A stretch of DNA of 64,000 bases from Ascaris suum (lineage: Eukaryota; Nematoda; Chromadorea; Rhabditida; Ascarididae), in NCBI GenBank assembly GCA_013433145.1, contig CM024183.1:7793703-7857702 (forward strand). The letters run 5' to 3'. A model generated the notes under the pieces. It was not told where the DNA came from and searched no databases. It saw only the letters and a program-made list of their open reading frames with translations. How positions within the stretch are numbered: position 1 is the stretch's first letter; the number at the start of each line of letters is the position of its first letter. A program made the translations under genes and the position numbers. Of this stretch, positions 54,954 to 64,000 are shown piece after piece.

Positions 54954-57900
54954 CTGAAATTGCAAAATCATAGCAAAATTTCCAAATAGGTTAACAGAGA
55001 ATTTGAGGATTTTATTCAAAAATTATTATAACGTAAACAAAATTGCAATGTTTCAGATAGCTCCTCTTAGCCTTTTCTCTCCTTTTCTCATTCGGGGTAC
55101 TCGTATTGCAACTATGCAACGAACATCTATAGAGATGCTCCAGACTTTGGAAAACGCCGCATTCGGAACTGCAAGGAATTGAGGAAATATGCTGAATAAG
55201 TCAGCCATTCGGGGTTCAGCCTCTTACGAATCTCGGAAGTTGTTCCTGAGTGATGCAGCCGTGCATAGCGAAACCAGTTTTAACGCATCGCAAATAAATG
55301 AAGACAAGAGGGAACACAACGTCATTCGCAATATCACTGGCAAGTGTCCTTCTTCACATTTCCATGAGGCAGGATCTTTTAGTACTGATAACAGACAAAG
55401 CAGAAAGAGAAGACAGAAGTTCATTAACTACTTTAGCTATCGAGCTAATCAATGATGCATAAGATGTAACAACAAACACAACCCATGCCTCCCTAGCATA
55501 AAAAAGCACCGGAATCTATGCCAACCAATACTCGTGTAGCGCAAAATAGTACGGTTTCGTAAGCATTCACTTATATAGTGGACAAATAATGCAGGAAGCA
55601 TCTATAAAAAAATCACTTCTACTCCCCACCGCACCTCTGTAATGCAGTGGAAAATTGTGTGAACGGCAAAAGACCACAACCGACTAGCCGCTGGCTTCAG
55701 TGGCTTGTACAGCGAGAATCCTTCTGGTCGCCAAGGTTTACGTTTCAACTACAAATACGGTACGAGATCAAAGAAGAATGCCATTGGCCATACCTTTCCT
55801 TGCGTGAGTAATGAGGTGTTTACGAAGTTCGCTCGCGATCGGATATCTTCGTCCACACTGCTCACACTCGAATGGGCAATCGTTCGTGTGACGTTTCTTA
55901 TGAAGGCTTAATGAAGCCTTTGTCGCAAATCGTTTGTTACACTCGATGCATGCGAATGGATAATAAGGCTGCAAATCACAATCACTGACACCGCTGTCGA
56001 AAACGTTGAGAAAGGTAGTGGAAAAATATCCACAAATGAATACAACACGAAACGACTGGCGTGCTATCGGTATTCTCGAATTTTTATACAGCGTCCTTCC
56101 CTGTATCCAAGTATGTTGTCAAAATGAATCTACACGAAAATTTACTGCACTATCATTTAGAAGCCGAAACATAAAAGCCGTGAAAAAGCAGACGATTCCG
56201 TCGCATCTCTACGGATAAAACGAACGATTTCCTTAAACAACGCCCCGATAACTGAAAAAAATCCTCCGCCAGCATGTGGCCACCGTGCTGCACACCCAAC
56301 TCCGTTTGGCTAATTACGACACTTCATACAACGTTTATTTCTATATACTGTACCTGTCCGCATCAACACATCGAAAAAATCCAAAGGTGGGTTGCTTTAA
56401 GCATGCCTATTTATTTGGATCTCAACCTAGAAACTTAGCGCACAACTGCATCCACAAGGAAATGATGCTGCAAAAGTTGATGGGCAAATTAGCGTAACAT
56501 CTCTTTGTAATGACGTTGTTGCTTGAAGCACAGTTCGATTCTTTCTCGCAGTTCTACTTGAAATCACGGTTCTATCTCCTCATGTCTATAGAATTATACT
56601 GAATTCATGAAGGCTGCTTCATTCAAAAGCTTCAAACAAAAATTCGACAAAATTAATGAGTCTATAGCTATCTGGCGGTCATATCTTCAGAGATGCGACT
56701 AAAGTTTTACATCTGATACGACCTCTACAAAAACATCAGGCTTCAAAGTGAAAAATTCACAGGTGTGAGGGTATTTTCCATGATTCTAGAAGAGAACTAT
56801 ATGGATTAATCCAATGACATTTCAAACGGCGATACAATCAGAACCACCTACTTGTGCTAATTAATCCATCTGCGTTTGCACAATCATCATCGACAATATT
56901 TGCAACCGTGCGCTAACCTAAGACAAAATCTTGCCTAAGCAAACTAGTGTCTATGCAGGTGCTGGTTTCAAAAACTTTTCATTAATATCACATCGACTCT
57001 TACCTTCCAAACATTCTTTAGATTTAGAAGCATAGTAAAACTTAAGGCTGTAAAAATTGCAAAACTTTCTCGAATAAACTTTTTTCTTCATTTTCGAAGC
57101 AGTCCCCTCAATTTTTCATACGCACCCGCTCTCCGAAAACATGATCAAAATCATAGAACAACGCCGAACTATGAAAAAAGCCTTACAAGAGCAATCGACA
57201 AGAAAAATTACAAGACAGAAACTTCATGAATTGAATTGAATACAAGAGCAATCGACAAAAACCAAAAAAAAAAGATAAAAACCAACTGTGCTGCATGCGA
57301 CAAACTTCTTCTGGATGTTGCTGATGTCCTCGGTTGGATGTTTACGACCAACGTGTCTTATCATCGACTGATAACTCGCAAAGTTGTCTTTACATAACGG
57401 GCACGACGTATCTGCAATCATAATCAACGCTCACTAACAAGTGGCACAAATTTTTGAGCGAAATATCGAAGAAAAAATCTAGATCAATTGGAAAAATTCT
57501 GAAGGAGTAAGTAGAGGCCCCTAAACCTTCTGACTCCCCTATCACAAAACTCGGAAAGGATCTTGTTATATAGGGGGGATAGGAAAAATGGCAGTTTTGA
57601 TTAGCTCGCCAAAATTCAAAAGCGAAGGCAAAACATGCCCCACCGATCGAAAATAAAGACTATCTCTCGATATTGCAGGAAGTCAAGTTTTAACACTACC
57701 ATTCTACTAAATTCGACTATATGGCCACAAAATTCTAAAAACTTAGCCATTATTTGGCCAAATTACAATAAACAGCACTTACTGTAGTGTAGGTTTTCTC
57801 AATATTAGACTACGAAAAATTTCTTAAGAACATCAAAACTGAACAAAAAAATTGCCATCTCTGTGTTGTTCCAAATTCCACTCCACATGAAGAAATTAAG

Positions 57901-60900
57901 CAAATATATTTTTATTTTAAACAGCGCTTCAGGTTCACAATGCCGTGATCTTTTAACATAATACCCAACGCTCTTGTTTCCTTTCAGTTCAAAGGGCAAA
58001 GGGAGAACAGCGCTATACTGAGATGTTTTATTTTTTGAATGAGTCGAGGAACACCTTATACTCAAATAAAAAGGCTAGCATAACGTGGCCTTTCCTTGCA
58101 AAACTTTCGCCGCCAAATGGGTCGCTTGCGCCTTTCCACCAAAATATGGGACACCGAGCCGCAGCAGCTGGCACAAGAGAAATTCGACAATCTCGCTTAT
58201 CCGAGAAACCGGTCTCGTAGTTTAGCAATAAATTATCTGACGCGCACAATAATGCGCTCAGTCCAATCTATCAATGTTTTTGACAATCCATTTTTCGCAC
58301 AGATTTCTATGAAAAAAATAAATTTCTCAACGCTTTTCACGGCTATAACTCCTTCCTAAATTATGGACCAACCAAGGAACTAGCGAAAAAGCATCACTGG
58401 AGAGGGAAGATGCGACCCGGTCGGGGAAAAAGTACAGTATCATGGACATGAAAGGAGCCAATAAGAGCATCGAATGAACATCGATTGAAAGCAGAAAAAT
58501 GTTAGTGAACACTGAATGCGTTAGAAAAGGGTTTAATAAAATGTGTGCTCTCGACCTAATTAAGAATCCACTTCGTTATCGCAAATTTAGCAACTCCGCT
58601 CACTTTTTTTCAACGACGATCGATGCCAAAGTTCACTGCTGTCTCCGTTGAGACTCGTGTCTCTCGAGGAAATCGCGACTGGTCCCATTCAAGGGGAAAC
58701 TATACGAAAATGAGTTCTCCATATATCCCAATTTAGTCAACAAGAGATGGAATCAGCTGATGGAAGTCGAGGGAGCAACGAAAGGGATAATGCCAAGATA
58801 AATACCAGGAAGTTGACCTTTGTGCACACCATTGGTGTCCTAAGACTTCATATAACAGAAACAGTTATTAACACATCGTTCCGCTATGAAAGCAAACGGA
58901 AAAAAACAAAAAATGAAGAACGCCGTTATTGTTCAAAAACGATCACACTCGCCACAATTAGTGAGACGTCATAGATCTTAAAAAACCGAATTCTGTTATA
59001 TGGGGAGAAAGAGGGGGGTGTGAGGTGGGGGGAGATGGGAAGGGATCGCAGTTACTACAATTTGGACAAACCTGATTCATTCTTCGGAGCAGATAAATTC
59101 ATGGCAAATTTTCTAGTAGCCGCCTAACTGTGCCAATCTACAAAAATGAAGCACATAGCAACTTGCATAATTTTAATATACTCAAATGCGAAGGCGATAA
59201 ATTTGAATTCATCAGAATCTGCCATGTAGACTGCGTTATTCTCAGCTGATATGTACTTCTAATCTGCGTAGAACAATGTTCTCTTTCCTAGGCTATCCGC
59301 TATCCGATTCTCTGCCATGTTGTAACTCCAACCAATAATATCCTCAGAACTTGCTTGCCCCAATTTCCTAACCCATTAGTTGCAAATGGCATACGCCGCT
59401 AAGCAGGCCTTGAATTAAGCACATCTAAAAGCTCGCATTAAAGCAGAAAAGCACTAACCAACTTTTGGCCTGAATGCCATCGCATTTACTGTGTCAACAT
59501 TGGCGTCCGCCACCGAAGAAGCTTGCTCCTTCAATTTCTTTTCCAATCGTTGCTTCTTTATATGCTCCGTTTTCAGACAATACTGTCTATGCCTCTAAAA
59601 AATGCATATTTCTTTATGGAACACCAGTCTTCCTTTTTTTGCGATGAATAAGATTCTTGTGAACTCAATAACATTTGCATGAATAAAACAACAATCAATT
59701 AAATCGACATGCTAAACGAATCATATATATTCATTAAGGGCTATAAACATCGGCCAGACAACCTGTTAAAGATAAAAAATCCCGCTACCCCTTTCACCGA
59801 AGACAACAAACTCCCTCAGAGTTCCCAGAACGAAAACAAGTGGAGAAGCATACCCGAATAGGTAGCACGATATTACCACCGTGCAGAATGAAGTGGATCC
59901 CGAGCTCAGACTATCGGATGCAAACCACAAAGTCCATGTCAAGACCAGAAAATAAAACAGAGCTTACACTGAGTTCAACGGATGTACCAAATAGTTCACC
60001 ACAGCGTTCGCACTCGTATTCATTGCTCGTCAGCGGCTGCCCATCTTCGCCGATTTTATGCACGCGGCTTCGATGAACGGTTAATGAACTCATCAAGCTG
60101 AAACCACATTGAGACAACTGAATTCGAAAGTCGGTGGAACTAAGAACCTTAAAAAAATCAAAAAAAGGTGTCGCACCTGTACTTTCCGCCCCTGAAATCC
60201 CGGGCTTACAGGAACTCCCACTTGCTTTCAATATTTCACCCCCTCCTCAAAAGAAACAATGCTAAAATATGGAATTTTTTCTACTTCAAATCAACCTCAT
60301 ACCTGAGGCCTACGAACCAAGTCAATCGCATCATTGTTGCGCACTAATAAAGTCATAGAAACGAAATAATCCATGTCTCCACAATTTCCCTAGTCAAGAT
60401 AGCGGCCTGCCCAAGTTATACCTCAAATTATATGACAAAAAGGAAACCACAACAACATCCTCAGCAATCCACTCAGAAGTTCCAAACCAAATTTGTATTT
60501 CAAATATTTTAAACTTTTAAATTTTATCAGCTATTTTAAACGTATAGACATTGCTAGACAAGACTCGTTGAGATTCGACACCGCTTCAACCGCTTCCCTA
60601 AAAAGACTCCCTTCTCAGCTGTGCCCGGACAGATGTGACACAACTTTGATCGAAGCAGAATGCTTCGGCTCCATTCTCATATAAAAACAGTCCGCTTAAA
60701 CCTATGAGACTAAAATTTTGTTGAGCAACATCTGTACGACATCTTATCTTTATGAAGGAAAGTACCTGTAGGACGCTGAACAACGATCACACTGGAACTT
60801 TGAATTCGGGTCATGCGTCCGTTGATGCCGCTTCCAATGCTGTTTCATTTTGAAGCGTCGATAGCAATGCTTGCATTTGTATTCATAATCCTGAAAGGAC

Positions 60901-63313
60901 GAGGTGAAATTTGAGCAGATATGTAACGCCCGGTCTTCTTACCGTTGGCACGATGGAGAGAGAAGGCAGGAGAGGATAAGACAACGAACGGACACACAAG
61001 ATGCGAAACCGCAACATGCTTACCAACTCCGTCTCCCTTCCACTGCAGAGGATGGCAAATATTTTATCGTCGTCTATTGCTCATCATATCTGTCCCTATC
61101 ACAGGAGCAACATTCCAGTATTCGAGCAAACGGGGAATAAACTTATCCGCTTGGTGGGATGAAGTCCATCGGCACAGCACATATGCAACATTTTCCCTCA
61201 CATTATGACCACTCTCCCCTGCACCGAACCGAATTCTGACACTCCACTGCTCTATGCGGATGAAGCACCCATTAATACTTCTTGCGCATTTACTCACTAT
61301 GCGTTCACCTAAGTGCTCCTCACACCATTTTTGTGCCCCTCTACGCCTATCATTGCTGTCAATAATTGGAAGTTAAACATATAAACATCCGATGAAGTGA
61401 AATGCGATGAATTGCCATGGCCTTGCCTTTTATGCCACGCCTTCCTCCACAGAAGCTCTGTACCACCATCTATCGCAAGCAGTAAACAACTTTCAACAAC
61501 TGATCAACAGCATAACCGAAAGGCTGAATCAGAAAACATACGTAGAGCAGCTCAACATTTTCAAACTTATTGTCGCCCACAGCCTATTAGCATTTACCAA
61601 GGAAAATAAAATTAACTGCACTGACCTGTCGATCGAAATGGTCTTCGTTAATGTGCTCACGCATCGCTAGTTCTTCATCGAACGCCCGACCGCACACGAA
61701 ACATACGAACATCTCATATTTCTGAAAATTGTTCATGCTTAAAAATGAAAGCAAAAAGATGGATTTAAACGACCTTCGGCCCATAAGCGCTTTAAACGAC
61801 AATCACCGTTCCCCATGAGAATGATTGATTCAACGCAGTTCCGCAATTCAGTAACTGCAAAATAAAAGCACAAGCAACTGGAAAATACTGCCAGGTGATT
61901 TATGCGGCATACGCTTTTGCATTTGACTCCATTCGAATATGCATATTCGAATATGCAAAATATGCAAATATGCAGATCAATTCGAATATGCAAAACCGTG
62001 ATGAAAAGCCCAATAAAATGCGCTTTCATACGAAACAAACGAGTCGGCTGTATAAACCTCCCAATCGAGAAGAGAAACTCGCAGGCTCTAGTGCTTTTCT
62101 AAGTGCCAACATTTTGCGAGGCTTTTAAATGCCTAAATGTCATAAAATATACGACCGAAAGAAATGAACAACAGATACCGGATGTCACTCTACAATGCAG
62201 GTATAGCCGAGAAACCTCTGCTCCGCAATGCTTTGCAAGCAGATAGATATGCGTATACGCAGTAGAATTATATCCGACTTTCGAGTCCACACTCTCGGAA
62301 TTAGAGTGTTTTCCTATGTTCCAATTTCAATTCCAGAATTTAGAAAAGCGAAATGGAGCGAAAACGGGCGCTTGCTATTTTATATTAGCCGCACCATTTT
62401 TCACTCGCATAGTGAACTGGACAAGCTAGGCTTTTCATACTCACTTACTTAAATGTTAGCCCTTTCAAGAGCAAACAAACTTAATGTGCCTGAACCTGAA
62501 AGTTTAAGTATGGCAACCTGAAAAGCAGATAGTCATTTGTGGCACAATTTGTTAGAACAGTGATGGCGAATTTTCACCTCATCAGCACAAATGTCGAAAA
62601 AAAGGCGAATTAAAACAGCCGAATACTCAGATTTTGCTGCAAACCGTGGACGCAAGGTATCTGTTACCCTAAGAAGATATATGAGGGATACATCGCGTAC
62701 TCAGGATGTACGAGGCATTCAAATGAACGTACCGAAGGCAAAGCACTTTCGAACGATAACTTCGCGATGTCACCCTTCTCTGGAGAGAAATCTCTAACAT
62801 ATATTCGCAAATTTTAGCTCCCCTAATTACCCACAAAGCGCTATCACATGATAGCGTGTTCCACTCGCTCCTAGTCCACGAATTCCCCTCGTGTTTTAAG
62901 TGGGCATAGAAAAAAACAAAGGAAGTTGGTGAAAAAGTCACATATGTAAAAACAAGTAGAATATATTATAAACCGGAAAGGCATTATGCTGGAGAAGCAA
63001 AGTACCTTTTTTGGCAGATTTGTCGTCGCATTGCGTTTCTTCTCCTCTTCCAAACGTTTCTTTCGATCTTCAAACTGACGCTGTACGAACTCGAACTTCT
63101 CATCAGCCTTTTTCAACTCTTCCTCGTTTGATTCGCTTGATATCTAGAGTAAACAAAATTCAACATCCATTTCGTTATCCAATACTCATATAACTATTTG
63201 TCATTCCGTTTCTAATCGAATAAATGGGCGATTCTCACCCTCTTAACAGTCCGGAACGTCTTGGCGATCCGTATTGCCCAACAAGTGAGCACCAGCCGTC
63301 GACAATACGTCAT
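54790..63313 (-). CDS. Seven-zinc-finger protein, probable nuclear nucleic-acid-binding factor (9 exons)
   Basis: Exons: 63313-63239, 63143-63006, 61721-61626, 60890-60766, 60097-59968, 59594-59459, 57411-57287 (3' edge uncertain), 55968-55794, 54953-54790. Phases agree at every junction, given the choice made for exon 7. The protein is about 385 residues. Residues 1-25 are basic and hydrophobic; about 26-71 form a charged coiled coil; seven fingers follow. They are CFVCGRAF...HINEDH, CKHCYRRF...HQRTH, CDRCSASY...HRSRVH, CERCGELF...HRQYC (C2HC), CPLCKDNF...HVGRKH, CIECNKRF...HKKRH and CEQCGRRY...HLITH. The tail is KRSKRQLRDKSTSDDEGEQE, a Gly/Ser/Lys linker, then KKPKIEYEDLSTFDVL and stop; KRSKR and KKPK may be nuclear signals. 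Tandem C2H2 fingers usually bind DNA, sometimes RNA or protein; targets cannot be inferred. I do not recognise an orthologue. Confidence 0.85.
55794..55968 (-). CDS. Zinc-finger gene exon 8 (fingers 6 and 7)
   Basis: Acceptor GATTTGCAG, donor G|GTATGG, 175 bases, phase 0 to 1. Two canonical fingers, FACIECNKRFATKASLSLHK..H and FECEQCGRRYPIASELRKHL..H, joined by a TNDCP linker instead of TGEKP. Confidence 0.9.
57287..57411 (-). CDS. Zinc-finger gene exon 7 (finger 5), 3' edge uncertain
   Basis: Acceptor TGATTGCAG, phase 1 start. Finger CPLCKDNFASYQSMIRHV..KH, then PTEDISNIQKK. The next exon starts in phase 0, so the donor must be ACA|GTTGGT (57287) or TTT|GTCGCA (57302). The better-looking AA|GTTTGT (57306) would break the frame unless a small exon is missing in the 1.3-kb intron that follows. 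Confidence 0.8.
59002..59044 (+). repeat. G-quadruplex-type G-rich block
   Basis: G4 at 59002-59005, G6 at 59013-59018, G6 at 59027-59032, then G3 at 59037 and 59042. Five runs with short loops on the strand opposite the gene's coding sense, inside intron 6. Confidence 0.8.
59459..59594 (-). CDS. Zinc-finger gene exon 6 (end of finger 4, basic linker)
   Basis: Acceptor ATTTTTTAG, donor G|GTTAGT, 136 bases, phase 0 to 1. RHRQYC completes finger 4 with a Cys in the last ligand position (C2HC). Then comes the basic helix HIKKQRLEKKLKEQ and a linker ending AFRPKV. The alternative donor GTTGGT four bases earlier would break phase with exon 7. Confidence 0.85.
59968..60097 (-). CDS. Zinc-finger gene exon 5 (second half of finger 3, first half of finger 4)
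   Basis: Acceptor GGTTTCAG, donor AGT|GTAAGC, 130 bases, phase 2 to 0. It completes finger 3 with SLMSSLTVHRSRVH (x12 between the Cys and His pairs, H-x4-H), then a linker KIGEDGQPLTSNE and YECERCGELF of finger 4. Confidence 0.9.
60766..60890 (-). CDS. Zinc-finger gene exon 4 (finger 2 and first half of finger 3)
   Basis: Acceptor CCTTTCAG, donor AG|GTACTT, 125 bases, phase 0 to 2. Finger 2 is canonical: YKCKHCYRRFKMKQHWKRHQ then RTH. The exon ends right after FQCDRCSASY, between the Cys and His pairs of finger 3. Confidence 0.9.
61626..61721 (-). CDS. Zinc-finger gene exon 3 (finger 1)
   Basis: Acceptor AATTTTCAG, donor CAG|GTCAGT, 96 bases, phase 0 to 0. Whole finger CFVCGRAFDEELAMREHI..H with C-x2-C and H-x4-H spacing. 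Confidence 0.9.
61931..61995. repeat. 22-bp perfect palindrome with repeated TTCGAATATGCAAA units
   Basis: Positions 61931-61952 read identically on both strands (arms ATTCGAATATG). The unit TTCGAATATGCA recurs at 61932, 61946 and 61981, and ATGCAAAT occurs at 61962-61969. It lies in intron 2 of the zinc-finger gene. Confidence 0.85.
63006..63143 (-). CDS. Zinc-finger gene exon 2 (coiled coil, residues 26-71)
   Basis: Acceptor TTACTCTAG, donor AAG|GTACTT, 138 bases, phase 0 to 0. Strongly charged helix EEELKKADEKFEFVQRQFED, then RKKRLEEEKKRNATTNLPKK. Likely an oligomerisation or partner-binding segment ahead of the fingers. Membership in this gene rests on phase and strand agreement. Confidence 0.75.
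63239..63313 (-). CDS. Zinc-finger gene exon 1 (residues 1-25), start tentative
   Basis: ATG at 63313-63311, MTYCRRLVLTCWAIRIAK then TFRTVKR, phase 0 donor AGG|GTGAGA. It joins in frame to exon 2, but the peptide is short and unlike the rest. An ISSESNEE start within exon 2 has no ATG, so an upstream exon is needed and this one is the nearest that fits. Confidence 0.6.
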
Positions 63314-64000
63314 GGTCGTGATTTGATCTGATCAACCTTATTGCGGCAGTATCTGATCAGAACTGCAGCAACTGAACCATCACAGAATAAACAACGGTTC
63401 AAGTGAAGAAGGCAGGATGTTGGCTTCACGTTGCTTATTAGGGTGAACAGCAGCTATCTTTCTGTAGAAGCGACTTCTAGTCATTATTACTGCGATGTGC
63501 TGCCGACATTTTGGGATTATCATGGGGAAAGAGGGGGAGACAGCCAACATGCTCATATCTACGAGTGCAACATAATAGTCGGAATTTGATTCTTACGCCA
63601 GTCAAGCGTCTTGCAAATAACAGTAAATGCGACAATAATTAGGAAACCTTCTCGTCACGAGAAAATAAGTCATTTTATCCGAAAGGTGAGGCAACTACAT
63701 GCGAGAAGAACGGCTTCAGGATGGTACAGCAGCAGCGAGCAGTCCAAATAAAGCAGCACGCATATGTGCACAGTACAGTCCAACTACTGCGAAAATCATC
63801 GAACTTGATCGACATCCAAGTGGCGGATCTGTATCTCCTTCCAGTGACGTATATCTCATAGTCCTCATAACGGAGCAAGGCGCAACTGTGCTGCAGTGGG
63901 AAATTCAAAGACTGAATCCTTCACTAATCGATGGCTGCTATGCTCAGTTGAATTAAGTCCACAACCAGTTCAGTTCATCATCTGCCTTCTGCCCTTCTTA
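63314..64000. other. Region upstream of the zinc-finger gene
   Basis: Should contain its promoter. TTGATCAG lies 16 bases before the ATG and could be a splice acceptor. A plus-strand open frame of 85 codons at 63699-63956 and an overlapping minus-strand frame give no recognisable product, so no gene is claimed. Confidence 0.35.

Larger units (their letters stand above)
54954..63005 (-). other. Introns of the zinc-finger gene (combined span)
   Basis: Introns run from about 370 bases to 2.0 kb. Noted contents are the 59002-59044 G-rich block, a TTTCGCCGCCAAA site at 58105, and a palindrome/octamer cluster at 61931-61995. The rest shows no supported gene or RNA. Confidence 0.55.

Noticed and set aside
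54782..54973. Plus-strand Ser/Pro-rich frame
   Set aside because: Antisense of the low-complexity tail in zinc-finger exon 9.
57007..57050. 44-base exon with good splice sites between zinc-finger exons 7 and 8
   Set aside because: Inserting it in any frame-compatible way either cuts finger 5 or puts exon 8 out of frame.
62591..62941. Basic plus-strand frame (MSKKRRIKTAEYSDF...) and an opposing minus-strand frame
   Set aside because: Within intron 2 of the zinc-finger gene, no splice context that keeps phase, no recognisable product.

Overview
The window reads as AT-rich metazoan DNA, most likely from a nematode. Genes are split by spliceosomal introns of about 80 bp to 6.8 kb, and there are long (AT)n microsatellites and long single-base G/C tracts. 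There are no operons, bacterial start signals or prokaryotic genes. The nematode call is an inference from gene content and sequence style. The 3' splice sites are varied (TTTCAG, TTGCAG, TTATAG, CTTGAG), less uniform than in Caenorhabditis, so the clade is left open.

Two multi-exon genes can be reconstructed with consistent reading phase, both on the minus strand. (1) Positions 478-17554 hold the N-terminal ~650 residues (13 exons) of a rootletin orthologue (vertebrate CROCC, C. elegans CHE-10), the coiled-coil protein of the ciliary rootlet. Its 3' part lies off the left edge, and its first intron is 6.8 kb. (2) Positions 54790-63313 hold a nine-exon gene for a protein of about 385 residues. 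It has a short basic start, a charged coiled coil, seven C2H2-type zinc fingers (one C2HC) and an acidic, lysine-containing tail. It is probably a nuclear nucleic-acid-binding protein; I do not recognise a specific orthologue.

Directly downstream of the zinc-finger gene and on the same strand (53183 to ~54540) is a decayed reverse-transcriptase gene. Its motifs are scattered over several frames with stops and indels. It resembles the single-ORF, Penelope-like-related reverse transcriptases.

Between the two genes (about 17.6-53.2 kb) I find no gene I can support. This stretch holds at least five, probably six, copies of one dispersed repeat, simple repeats, poly-G/C tracts, a 28-bp tandem repeat, and a few open frames with splice-like edges listed as candidates. 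Rootletin intron 1 has a set of plus-strand open segments that could be a nested gene, at low confidence. No rRNA, tRNA or CRISPR was seen. I found no coordinated new system; the items most worth a second look are the RT relic, the dispersed repeat family, the possible nested gene and the non-coiled block in rootletin exon 3.
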